Origin: Mariniflexile jejuense
GTDB taxonomy: Bacteria > Bacteroidota > Bacteroidia > Flavobacteriales > Flavobacteriaceae
DNA length: 64,000 nt
Assembly: GCF_042675665.1 (NCBI RefSeq)
Contig: NZ_JBHTJI010000042.1
Span: 62,001-126,000, forward strand
Direction: 5' to 3'
Positions within the stretch are counted from its first letter, which is position 1, and each line of letters begins with the position of its first letter. Of the stretch, positions 50,153-57,876 are shown one piece after another. A program made the position numbers and the translations under genes. The notes beneath the pieces were generated by a model, which had not been told where the DNA came from, did not search any database, and worked only from the letters and a program-made list of their open reading frames with translations.

Positions 50153-50815
50153 TTATTTTCTCTTATCATAACTTTCACTATCAAACGCAATCAAATTAAA
50201 TAACTCCCGCATCCGGGAACGTACACGATTCCCATATCTCTCCTCCAATTCCTGTGCGTTTAGGTTGGATGTAGCATGCGTTTTAACCTTTTGTTCTAAA
50301 AATAATTCATAACGTGACAACAGGATTTCACCCATAACATTACAATCCTTTCCATAGTGCCTTCCTATAGGTTCGACCCCCAAATCATCAAAACAAAAGT
50401 AGTTGGTGCTGCCATAATCTTCGATTGTCTTATACCCCACATGATTAAAGCCAAACACAATATTTCTGCTTGGAATCAATTTGTAAGCTTTTTGATGTGG
50501 CACAATATGCCTAAGCAGTTTCATCAAACTTGTTTTACCACAGCCAACAGGACCAGTTAAAAGAATGCCCTTATGAATGTCAATATCCAACTTTTTACAG
50601 TTAGCTTCGTCCTTTATGAAATAATTACATAACTTAAACAGGACATCCCTATCTTCAATTACTATTTTAAAACCAGTTCCAAAAAGTAACTTTCCTTTTG
50701 CATTCAAATAAGTAAGAATTTCATTAAAATCATAAACGATTTCATTGCCCTTAAGTTCCCCTAACTTATACTCCTTAGAGCCCTCCAAGATAATATGTGG
50801 ACTTTTGGTATTCAT
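50153..50815 (-). CDS. DnaC/IstB-like AAA+ ATPase
   Basis: The 220-residue protein has Walker A GPVGCGKTS (about 88-96), Walker B YFCFDDLG (about 139-146), sensor 1 (THATSNL) and an arginine-finger region GNRVRSRM. It is similar in size to helicase loaders. It overlaps the stop/start of the upstream gene by ATGA, so the pair is translationally coupled. With the preceding putative initiator it may form a replication module of the element. Confidence 0.75.
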   Translation of the reverse strand: MNTKSPHIILEGSKEYKLGELKGNEIVYDFNEILTYLNAKGKLLFGTGFKIVIEDRDVLFKLCNYFIKDEANCKKLDIDIHKGILLTGPVGCGKTSLMKLLRHIVPHQKAYKLIPSRNIVFGFNHVGYKTIEDYGSTNYFCFDDLGVEPIGRHYGKDCNVMGEILLSRYELFLEQKVKTHATSNLNAQELEERYGNRVRSRMRELFNLIAFDSESYDKRK

Positions 50816-51351
50816 AAAGGCTCATTGTAATTTTTATCAGTACTTGTCCTCAGGTTGTCCTGATATGGGACATCTCTATTTTGTTTATCCTCTTTTTCAG
50901 AATTTTTGGAAATTAAATTTTTTATATTTTCCGGTTTGTTTAAGTTTTTATTGTTTTCTTTAGTTTGTATATGTTTGTTTATACGTACCAGTGCTTGTCC
51001 ACTGCTTGTATCTATATTGGTACGACTTTGGTACAGAGCTTGTCCAGTACTTGTCCCAAAATCGAACATCTTGATTCTGCTTCCTTTAAACGGATTATGC
51101 GAAGGTGTGTATAGAATGTAGCTCCAATGGCTCAATTCCTTGATGCAACGATGGTAGGTGCTCTTCGATCCAATCTTGGAGAACGACATGATTTCCTCGC
51201 GATTGATATAAAATTCAGCCTTAAAATAATTGGTATTCCAAAATTGAAACAAAGCGATATATAGACTGATATGGGTTGGATTTAGTCTACCATCTATCGA
51301 AAATTGCAAAAACACCGCATTAAGATGCTTGATATAATTGATATTTTCCAA
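50812..51351 (-). CDS. Putative replication-initiator-like protein, unrecognised
   Basis: I start at a TTG (51,351), 7 bp after the stop of the HTH gene; the longer ATG start (51,459) would overlap that gene by 101 bp. The 179-residue product begins ENINYIKHLNAVFLQF and has a helix-rich, winged-helix-like region (LNPTHISLYIALFQFW, REEIMSFSKIGSKSTYHRCIKEL) to about residue 95. A hydrophilic, Asn/Lys-rich, disordered tail follows. The N-terminal part resembles plasmid/transposon initiators, but I cannot name a family. Its coding sequence carries repeated 12-mers (see the repeat entry). Confidence 0.5.
   Translation of the reverse strand: MENINYIKHLNAVFLQFSIDGRLNPTHISLYIALFQFWNTNYFKAEFYINREEIMSFSKIGSKSTYHRCIKELSHWSYILYTPSHNPFKGSRIKMFDFGTSTGQALYQSRTNIDTSSGQALVRINKHIQTKENNKNLNKPENIKNLISKNSEKEDKQNRDVPYQDNLRTSTDKNYNEPL
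50838..51056. repeat. Iteron-like 12-mers inside the putative initiator gene
   Basis: Four same-direction copies of CAG(T/A)(A/G)CTTGTCC occur: CAGTACTTGTCC at 50,838 and 51,045, CAGTGCTTGTCC at about 50,988, and CAGAGCTTGTCC at 51,034. There are also degenerate copies (CAGGTTGTCC at 50,851; ACTGCTTGT near 51,001). Two copies encode G-Q-A-L and two read in another frame as T-S-T, so conservation is at DNA level. This is the pattern of iterons bound by a replication initiator. Confidence 0.55.
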
Positions 51352-51358
51352 AACGGGT

Positions 51359-51637
51359 TCAGAATTTATTAAGAATCTTGTTCTTTTCAAAAACCTTAAC
51401 AATCTCCTGATAATCATAATAAAGCACGCCTCCAATTTTGGTGTATGGCAAAGTGCCATTGATGCGTAGATTTTGCAAAGTTCCTGGGGAGATTCCCAAA
51501 AGATCGCGAACCTCTGGTGATTTTAACCATTTCTTGGCCACTTGACCAGACTGGTTGTTCAGTAGTTTTTTAATATCATCGAGGAGTTCCATTTTAAATT
51601 CCTGAAGATCTTCCGTGGTAATAATTGTTGCTGCCAT
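51359..51637 (-). CDS. Excisionase-like helix-turn-helix (HTH_17) protein
   Basis: I take the ATG at 51,637 (92 residues) because the longer frame from 51,763 would run through a terminator-like hairpin and adds no recognisable sequence. The product has an acidic helix (EDLQEFKMELLDDIKKLL) then the MerR/excisionase-type winged helix: WLKSPEVRDLLGISPGTLQNLRINGTLPYTKIGGVLYYD. Proteins of this kind next to rteC in Bacteroidetes elements control excision (Xis2c-like) or replication. It leads a three-gene operon with the initiator-like and DnaC-like genes. Confidence 0.8.
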   Translation of the reverse strand: MAATIITTEDLQEFKMELLDDIKKLLNNQSGQVAKKWLKSPEVRDLLGISPGTLQNLRINGTLPYTKIGGVLYYDYQEIVKVFEKNKILNKF

Positions 51638-51650
51638 GTGCTTTTTGTTT

Positions 51651-51708
51651 AAAAAAACAAAGCCGTCTTTATCATAATCCCTTATAAAATAATGTTTAGA
51701 CGACTTTG
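51651..51708 (-). terminator. Attenuator-like hairpin in the HTH-gene leader
   Basis: In the minus-strand transcript CAAAGTCGTCT (51,708-51,698) can pair with AGACGGCTTTG (51,668-51,658) over 11 bp including one G-U pair. Seven T follow immediately (51,657-51,651), only 13 nt before the ATG at 51,637. This is an intrinsic terminator in front of its own gene, hence a possible attenuator or antiterminator switch. Confidence 0.6.
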
Positions 51709-51772
51709 CTTCGATTTGACTTTCGTATGGCAAAATTGGGTAACTATTTCCTAGGTTTTTCAATAGTTGTTC

Positions 51773-51896
51773 CCAAGGTGGGTGATTTTTTTATCATTTT
51801 TTTTAACCGATTTTGTTACAGCTTTTTTAACAATATCATATATTTTATGCTGAATAATATGGTGTTATTTTCATTTTAAAAGAGACCAAGGTGGGT
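51773..51896. repeat. 11-bp direct repeats upstream of the excisionase-like gene
   Basis: CCAAGGTGGGT occurs at 51,773-51,783 and 51,886-51,896, 113 bp apart. The right copy is inside a hairpin ACCAAG ... CTTGGT (51,885-51,906) directly after the rteC stop. The pair may be an operator for RteC, or remnants of an attachment site. Confidence 0.45.
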
Positions 51897-51907
51897 TCAA
51901 CTTGGTA

Positions 51908-52747
51908 TTATTCATCAGCTTTATCAAACCGTCTGTTCAACCCTTCTATTAACTGTTCCATAAACTTTGTTTTATTACTTTTTCTACCACGTATCTCAAT
52001 AAACGTATGATAGTAATTGCCTAGGTCTTTATTAAACAGTTGTTCAAACATGGAGGCTATTTCTTTTATATCTGCGGTACCACTATTTATAGCACCACTG
52101 CTGTGCAACGCATAAATAAGTTCTACTAAATCTATATTATTACCTGTCCAGAAGAGTTTTGATGTTTGTTTCATAGGGGCTGTTTTAGGGGAATCTGCAT
52201 CCATTACCAATTTTTCGATCTCTTGTTGTAAGTATACTATGAGCATATCAAACGCCATGATGGTTGCCACCGTGCTGTCTTGGCAAGTAGAAAACTGTTC
52301 ATCAACAAAAAAATGAAACGACTCTGTTGGAGAACGCAAATCAGATTGTCCTCTAACAAAATATAGTTCATCCAAAGTGCTTGCACCACGACGGTAATAA
52401 TGATAAAACTCCAAATTATCATTAAAATACAATTGCAGTTTATCTATCTGCATGTTCAAGTATTTGACTTGGTATTTTATACTGCTTCTTGGGCGTTTAC
52501 TTTCAATATTAAATAGTTTAACGTAGTAAATGAGTTTGCTTAATATTTGAGGCTTGATATGCTTAAAAAAGAATATTTCTTCCTGGGTGGTTTGAAACCC
52601 CTTAAGCACGACTTCCCGCCGCAACTGTTTTATGCATTTTTCGGTGTGGTTAATACCTGTTTCCGCTTTATATAAAATGTCGTCTTGCCGTAATTCCAAA
52701 GTTTCTAACTTCGCCTCAAAATCGGATAGTAATTCTTGGTATTCCAT
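51908..52747 (-). CDS. rteC: RteC-family regulator of conjugative element excision
   Basis: The 279-residue protein matches RteC along its length: a helical N-terminal region (FFKHIKPQILSKLIYYVKLFNIE), the YHYYRRGASTLDELYFVR segment near the middle, and a winged-helix-like C-terminus (WTGNNIDLVELIYALHSSGAIN ... FEIRGRKSNKTKFMEQL-type end). In CTnDOT, RteC activates the xis2c-exc excision operon. Here the excisionase-like operon lies immediately downstream. rteC follows the PLP-enzyme gene by 32 bp on the same strand, so both may share a promoter. Confidence 0.88.
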   Translation of the reverse strand: MEYQELLSDFEAKLETLELRQDDILYKAETGINHTEKCIKQLRREVVLKGFQTTQEEIFFFKHIKPQILSKLIYYVKLFNIESKRPRSSIKYQVKYLNMQIDKLQLYFNDNLEFYHYYRRGASTLDELYFVRGQSDLRSPTESFHFFVDEQFSTCQDSTVATIMAFDMLIVYLQQEIEKLVMDADSPKTAPMKQTSKLFWTGNNIDLVELIYALHSSGAINSGTADIKEIASMFEQLFNKDLGNYYHTFIEIRGRKSNKTKFMEQLIEGLNRRFDKADE

Positions 52748-52779
52748 ACATATGCATATCCCTCAATATTTTGATTATG

Positions 52780-55185
52780 TTAACGATGTCCTTCTAATAT
52801 ACCCATGAGTTCGAGGGTATAGTTATCTGATGTTTGTATGTATGCAAACCTTTCTTCAACCACAGCTCCTAATTTACGCTTCTCAAAGCTAGCTGTCATT
52901 CCCAAATCTATCTGTCGAAAATTTAAGAACACTGCACGTTTTATGGTTTGATATAATAATTGCCGATACGTATAATACTTAGTTAAATAATCGTAATCCA
53001 TCCCTACAAATGCAGGAACATAGGTGTGAGTACCATTTTTATAACATAGCATTACCCCGATTATGAAATTTGGTGTTTCTCGGATTCGAATCGTTATAAA
53101 TTCCCAATTGGGATGGTTGGACATGGCTTCAAAGAGTTTATCAGGGAACGAAAAGGTATTTAATCCCAGATTGTTTTGATGTACATTGTTATATAGTTGC
53201 TTTACCTGAATTTGTGCTTCAGCACTAATGGTCTGCAAAATCTCTATTTGCAACACGCTTTCAAAAGCTTGTATTTCTTTTCTAAGATGCTGTCTGTTTC
53301 TAGAAGATAGTTTGTTACAGTAGGCTTCAATAGTTTCATTCGTATCTAGATTAATTTTACAACTATCTGGCATTTGTACACGAACAAATCCTTGACCTTG
53401 AAAATAATGATGTAAAGGATTTTTTGCTGCAAAATCGCGAAGCACTACCATTTTTGCATGATGTTCCCTTTCAAGCGACTCTATAGATTCCATCATGGCA
53501 TTTAAAGCTTCTTGTTTTATGGGATGCGCATCATTTACATAGAGATGTTTACCTTCCGTAAATAGGGTTCCCATACTCAAAACCTCAGAGGTCAGATAGT
53601 AAGGATTTGTTTTACGCTGGTATTCAATAGCTTGAGAAGCGCTAACATCAGTCAACATATCATCCTTCCATAGCCCAAGCGTGAAGAATGTCGCTAAAAT
53701 GGGGCTTTGGTTTTGATCATAAATGATTAAATACCAAAACCTCCAATTATGCTCTTTCAACATATTTTCTTTGAATGTTTCTTCAAGAAATTTGAGCCCT
53801 TCCCAATCAAAAACACCTTGTTTACCAACACAGGTATTCCATATATTTTTCTCAACTTTTAAAATTGAATCTTCTAATTGAATGCTAAGGTTTTGTTGTA
53901 CGTTAATTTCCTTAGATTCTTTTACATCCATTTTAAATGCATGATAAATACGTTGTGCATTTGTCCATGTAGCTTCCAAAGCTTTGGAAAAATGATAGAC
54001 CATGGCCTCTACCAACGCCTTGATTTCCTTTTTTTGATTATGCCTGGATATGGTAATACGGACTCCTGTATTTTTTACGGGCACAGCTGGAAATATACCC
54101 AGATTCACATAAAATCCTTCCTTCATTAGGCGATTAACAAAATTATAACCTGTTTTGGGCATACCCGTTCCAATAAAGAATACTGGTGAGATATTCTTTT
54201 CAATAAGTGGAAGATTCGTTTGCTCTAAAAGTGCATTAAAATAGTGTACGCGTGTTCTCAAATCATTTTGAAGTTCATATATTTCAGGTGATAAATGAAT
54301 ATCGGCAGAGGCAATAGCTGCTGCCACTGAAGCAGGTTCTAATTGTGCTGAAAAGGTCAAAGGCCCTCCGAATGTCTTTATCTCTTGGTACATCTTTTTA
54401 TTGGAACACACTAATACAGCACCACTAGCACCAAATGTTTTACTCAAAGTTCCAAATAACAATACGTTTTCTGACAAATCTCCTAGTTCACTAAGGGCAT
54501 ATCCTGTACCATTTTTGCCTATCCAACTCATACCATGTACATCATCTATATAAAGATGTAATTGGGGATATTTTAATGCTAATGTTTTTAAATCTTGAAC
54601 TGGGGAAAAATCACCATACATTGAATAGATGCCGTCAGCCATATACCAAATCTTTTTTCGTGAATCAGAAAGCGATTTTATCTTATCTTCTAACATATTT
54701 AAATCATTATGCCGGATCATATCTATTGGTACACTTCTATTCTTTAATACTTTGGCGGCACTTTGTACACTCCAATGAACCTGATGGTCTAATATGATGG
54801 CGTCACGATCATTAACAGCATTGGGAATCACGCCCATATGCCCCAAGGTGCTATTCTTGGTAATAATGATGGGGTTTTGGTACATTGCTGTCACTTTCTC
54901 TTCCAATGCTTTGTATAAAGGATTCGAAATGTATGATTTGGATAACGGGAACTGTGTACCATATTTTTTAATGGCTTCGATAGCTGCTGCTTTCAATCTT
55001 GTATCTTGTTCCAAGCCTAAATAACCCGTCGTTCCAAAATGAAATAACTGTTGGTTTTTAACCCCAATGGTTCGCCCTGTAAAGGTTTCTCCTTCTGCAT
55101 ATAAGTGCATTATACCTGCTTCTTTGGCATCTGTAAATACCTCATGTACCGTGTCTAAAAAATTGTTGTGTTTGATTTTTGCCAT
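52780..55185 (-). CDS. Oxoamine synthase-like PLP enzyme fused to tandem GNAT domains
   Basis: The 801-residue protein has two parts. Residues about 1-420 are an alpha-oxoamine synthase (BioF/KBL/serine-palmitoyltransferase type) fold with YIDDVHG and the PLP-lysine motif GTLSKTFGASG (Lys about 249). Residues about 430-800 look like two GNAT-fold halves, as in FemAB/BioF2-like acyltransferases (ending RQIDLGMTASFEKRKLG). The first would condense an acyl-CoA with an amino acid and the second would acylate an amine, so one polypeptide may build an N-acyl amino-ketone or sphingoid-like product. Substrates are unknown. It shares a bidirectional promoter with the STAS-like gene. Confidence 0.8.
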   Translation of the reverse strand: MAKIKHNNFLDTVHEVFTDAKEAGIMHLYAEGETFTGRTIGVKNQQLFHFGTTGYLGLEQDTRLKAAAIEAIKKYGTQFPLSKSYISNPLYKALEEKVTAMYQNPIIITKNSTLGHMGVIPNAVNDRDAIILDHQVHWSVQSAAKVLKNRSVPIDMIRHNDLNMLEDKIKSLSDSRKKIWYMADGIYSMYGDFSPVQDLKTLALKYPQLHLYIDDVHGMSWIGKNGTGYALSELGDLSENVLLFGTLSKTFGASGAVLVCSNKKMYQEIKTFGGPLTFSAQLEPASVAAAIASADIHLSPEIYELQNDLRTRVHYFNALLEQTNLPLIEKNISPVFFIGTGMPKTGYNFVNRLMKEGFYVNLGIFPAVPVKNTGVRITISRHNQKKEIKALVEAMVYHFSKALEATWTNAQRIYHAFKMDVKESKEINVQQNLSIQLEDSILKVEKNIWNTCVGKQGVFDWEGLKFLEETFKENMLKEHNWRFWYLIIYDQNQSPILATFFTLGLWKDDMLTDVSASQAIEYQRKTNPYYLTSEVLSMGTLFTEGKHLYVNDAHPIKQEALNAMMESIESLEREHHAKMVVLRDFAAKNPLHHYFQGQGFVRVQMPDSCKINLDTNETIEAYCNKLSSRNRQHLRKEIQAFESVLQIEILQTISAEAQIQVKQLYNNVHQNNLGLNTFSFPDKLFEAMSNHPNWEFITIRIRETPNFIIGVMLCYKNGTHTYVPAFVGMDYDYLTKYYTYRQLLYQTIKRAVFLNFRQIDLGMTASFEKRKLGAVVEERFAYIQTSDNYTLELMGILEGHR

Positions 55186-55255
55186 TTGGTTGATTTTTTA
55201 AAAGTCATTTAATTTAACGTCATTTGCAGGACTTTGACGCATTTTTTTCCTACAA

Positions 55256-55292
55256 AATCCTTTTCAGTCAACTATTAATCCTTTTCAGACAA
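55256..55292. promoter_or_regulatory. Tandem 16-bp operator in the divergent promoter
   Basis: AATCCTTTTCAGTCAA (55,256) and AATCCTTTTCAGACAA (55,277) differ at one base and are spaced 21 bp, two helical turns. They lie between the PLP-fusion gene and the STAS-like gene. The same arrangement recurs upstream of mauE, so an AraC-type activator site is likely. Confidence 0.65.
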
Positions 55293-55387
55293 ACAAATCA
55301 CCTCATTTTAAGCACCTTATCGATTAACAAACAAACAAAGTGTTGATTATTTTGTAAGTTTATAATGAAAAACCAGTTTTCTAGACC

Positions 55388-55765
55388 ATGCGAAATTATT
55401 TTGAGAATGACTATACCTCGTATAGATTTCATGATGATGTGCTACACATCATTTACCACCAAGGCGTCTGTATTGATTTAAATGCCGCCGTACAAATTGT
55501 TAAAGATCGCTTGCTCTTACAAGAAGGCGTATCTTTACCTATTCTTTGTGATATAAGAGGTATTAAGGAAATTAATAAATCCGCAAGAGCCTATTTAGCT
55601 ATGGAAGGTTCAACACTTATAAAGGCTGTTGCCGTTATTGTAGAAGCCCCCGTTTCTGAAATGATGTCTGAATTTTATATCCGTACAAGCAACCCCAGCA
55701 TTCCAACACAATCCTTTGAAAACCTAGACGATGCCATGGTATTTCTAAGGAACTTTATGGCATAA
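55388..55765 (+). CDS. Small STAS-like (DUF7793-type) protein
   Basis: The 125-residue protein has alternating beta/alpha secondary structure resembling STAS/SpoIIAA folds: strand VLHIIYHQGVCIDLNAAVQIVKDR, then PILCDIRGIKEINKSARAYLA, then VAVIVEAPVSEMMSEFYIR. Proteins of this type sit beside AraC or PAS regulators in Bacteroidota and probably act as small signalling modules. The next gene, 79 bp downstream on the same strand, is such a regulator. No catalytic motif is visible. Confidence 0.65.
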   Translation: MRNYFENDYTSYRFHDDVLHIIYHQGVCIDLNAAVQIVKDRLLLQEGVSLPILCDIRGIKEINKSARAYLAMEGSTLIKAVAVIVEAPVSEMMSEFYIRTSNPSIPTQSFENLDDAMVFLRNFMA

Positions 55766-55844
55766 TCCTCTTATTAGAATTAGCACGTAATGGCTGTTTT
55801 AAGGCTAAGTCTCTCACATTAATAATTAATTTAATACTTTAAAT

Positions 55845-56828
55845 GTGAGCAACAGTAAAAAACACAGAATTCAACAGATTAACAAAATGTTATTAGAAAT
55901 GGCTTCTGGTAATTTCTTCTATCGTTTAAAACGTTCTGCTAAGAATGACAATTTGGAAGCCATCAGTATTTCGCTCAATATGTTGGCTGAAGAAATTCAA
56001 GAAACGTTAATACATCAAGGCTATGTGAATTCGAACCAACCCATCATGGAAATCATCCTAATGAGTTTTGTCATTGATTTTGAGGGCTATATTGAAATAG
56101 CAAACCAACAAGCTTGTAACATCCTAACGGTTCTGCATACCGATATCATTGGGAAACCATTTGATACATTTTTGGATGATCATTCTAAAAAAGCATGGAA
56201 AGACACATGGCGTTCGCTTAAGCAAAAGGCTTTTCAAGATACCTCATTGGAACTGAAGTTTATTTCCAAAGAGGGTTTCGTTGTTCCCAAGACCTGTTAT
56301 ATCACTAGTTTTCAGGGCGATAATCCCAATTCAATGAGAACACTGGTATCCGTTATACATCATGCCACTAGTCAAGTTTTTCTAGAGCAAAATTTAAAAC
56401 AGCAGGTCATCCAGTTTTCTAATGTCAAAAAGCATCCTTCGATTGACTCCCAAATTAGTACCCACAAACAAAAAATTAGGTTGACCTTTGATGACATCCA
56501 TAAAATCCGTGAAGGTCGGGACATCATCATTAACAATCTTGAAATGGACTTTCCTTCTCTAAAAGAATTTGCTTTGCAACTAGGCACCAATGAATTTAAA
56601 TTAAAATATGGATTTAAGGAATTGTATGGTACTACGGTACATCGATTTTTAATGGAAGAGCGTTTAAGAAAATCTAAAATGATGATTCAATTCACTCAGA
56701 AATCTTTAAAATCCATTGCACAAATGACTGGTTTTAAAAGTATCTCCCATTTTTCTAGAACGTTCAAAAAGCGATTTGATTACTCCCCTAGTGACCTCAG
56801 AAAAAAATCTTTTGATAAGGATAAATAG
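55845..56828 (+). CDS. HAMP-like/PAS/AraC-type transcriptional regulator
   Basis: The start is GTG inside the sequence ATGTGAGC, where the overlapping ATG frame stops at once. The 327-residue soluble protein has a HAMP-like N-terminus (EMASGNFFYRLKRSAKNDNLEAIS), a PAS domain at about 70-185, and a C-terminal AraC HTH at about 225-320 (EFALQLGTNEFKLKYGFKELYG ... SIAQMTGFKSISHFSRTFKKRF). No membrane helix is seen. It is the best candidate to bind the tandem repeats at 55,256 and 56,855. Confidence 0.85.
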   Translation: MSNSKKHRIQQINKMLLEMASGNFFYRLKRSAKNDNLEAISISLNMLAEEIQETLIHQGYVNSNQPIMEIILMSFVIDFEGYIEIANQQACNILTVLHTDIIGKPFDTFLDDHSKKAWKDTWRSLKQKAFQDTSLELKFISKEGFVVPKTCYITSFQGDNPNSMRTLVSVIHHATSQVFLEQNLKQQVIQFSNVKKHPSIDSQISTHKQKIRLTFDDIHKIREGRDIIINNLEMDFPSLKEFALQLGTNEFKLKYGFKELYGTTVHRFLMEERLRKSKMMIQFTQKSLKSIAQMTGFKSISHFSRTFKKRFDYSPSDLRKKSFDKDK

Positions 56829-56854
56829 GTGTTTTAATTACAAAAAATATATTA

Positions 56855-56890
56855 AATCCTTCACAGTCAATTTTTTATCCTTTAAGATAA
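56855..56890 (+). promoter_or_regulatory. Tandem operator upstream of mauE
   Basis: AATCCTTCACAGTCAA (56,855) and a degenerate copy beginning TATCCTTTAAGATAA (56,876) repeat the 55,256 site: same core ATCCTT, same 21-bp period. They end 39 bp before the mauE ATG. Confidence 0.55.
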
Positions 56891-56929
56891 AATGCAATTA
56901 ATGAACTTTACCATATCAAAACAAAAGAT

Positions 56930-57373
56930 ATGGCTCCTTATAAATTTAACTATCAATTGGCACTAAAATTAAGTAATATGCTATTTATGGTATTATTCAC
57001 TTATGCTGCTACAAGTAAATTAATATCGTTCGATTATTTTCAATTTCAACTAAGTAAAATGCCTCTTATTTCTCGCTTAAGTGCTTACCTAGTTTGGCTA
57101 GTTCCTTGTGTTGAATATGCCATTGTTTTACTGTTCCTTGTACCTAAACAGCTTCTTAGTGCTTACTACCTTAGCTTAGGCTTATTAACGGGGTTTACAA
57201 GTTACCTGATTTGGGTTTTAAACAGTGGCAAAGCTGTTCCATGTTCATGTGGTGGTGTGCTTTCTAACTTAAGTTGGAAAACACATATCCTTTTTAATTT
57301 CGCTTTTATTGCAATAGCTATTATAAACATTTCGATACTGCACAATCAAAAGGGGTTTTTAAGGCAAACTTAG
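56930..57373 (+). CDS. MauE/DoxX-family redox-associated membrane protein
   Basis: The 147-residue protein has four hydrophobic helices (about 13-33, 48-70, 76-96, 117-137). A Cys-X-Cys-Gly-Gly motif sits in the loop before the last helix (VPCSCGGVLSNLSW; Cys105 and Cys107). MauE-type proteins pass electrons or disulfides across the membrane during maturation of partner proteins. Its neighbour is the cysteine-pair DUF6520 peptide 102 bp downstream, so that peptide is the likely partner. Confidence 0.82.
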   Translation: MAPYKFNYQLALKLSNMLFMVLFTYAATSKLISFDYFQFQLSKMPLISRLSAYLVWLVPCVEYAIVLLFLVPKQLLSAYYLSLGLLTGFTSYLIWVLNSGKAVPCSCGGVLSNLSWKTHILFNFAFIAIAIINISILHNQKGFLRQT

Positions 57374-57475
57374 AAAAATGACTTTAAATGTAATCAAAAA
57401 TATTCCTGCGCAGAATCAGGGTAAGACCGAAAACCTGTAAAAAAGAGTAGGTCATAAATTTTAAATCAAAACATT

Positions 57476-57736
57476 ATGAAAACCAAAGTTTTTAAATTCA
57501 TGTTACCAGCCTTAGCTATGGTATTAGCTATTGGCTTATCTTTTGCTACAGAAGCAAAACGTTCTGCCCAAACTGGGTATTACGATGACCCATTCATCCC
57601 TGGCGTACAATCCATTATTACTGATTGTGAAAAACAACCATCGGGGGATTTATGTCAAACCGAAGAAGGTTATCAATTGTTTGACACACCTGCTCTTAAT
57701 TCCGTTCCAAACAACGAATTAAGAAGAGTTGAATAG
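57476..57736 (+). CDS. DUF6520-family secreted peptide with a cysteine pair
   Basis: The 86-residue protein starts MKTKVFKFMLPALAMVLAIG, a signal peptide to about residue 25. It has a short mature part with two Cys (51 and 60), Gly-Tyr-Tyr-Asp-Asp, and a Pro-rich end. It fits the DUF6520 family, whose function is unknown. Cys51 and Cys60 could form a disulfide handled by MauE or the TlpA/DsbD-like proteins encoded nearby. It is followed by a strong terminator. Confidence 0.75.
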   Translation: MKTKVFKFMLPALAMVLAIGLSFATEAKRSAQTGYYDDPFIPGVQSIITDCEKQPSGDLCQTEEGYQLFDTPALNSVPNNELRRVE

Positions 57737-57756
57737 TCAAAATTTGTTCCAAATGG

Positions 57757-57783
57757 AAAAGGTGTCCTTAAAGGACACCTTTT
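57757..57783. terminator. Bidirectional terminator between DUF6520 and TlpA genes
   Basis: AAAAGGTGTCCTT pairs perfectly with AAGGACACCTTTT (13-bp arms, 1-nt spacer, so the real loop is a few bases). T-runs exist on both strands. It separates the plus-strand DUF6520 gene from the convergent TlpA operon. Confidence 0.85.
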
Positions 57784-57876
57784 CTTGACTAATTCTTAAC
57801 CAAATGGTTTTTATTGCCAAATGAAATTAGAATTGCTAAAACATTGATAGTATTCTGTTTTTATTTATAAACATCT

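Noticed and set aside
57377..57424. 15-codon ORF between mauE and the DUF6520 gene
   Set aside because: Too short, no conserved feature, and no separate support for translation.
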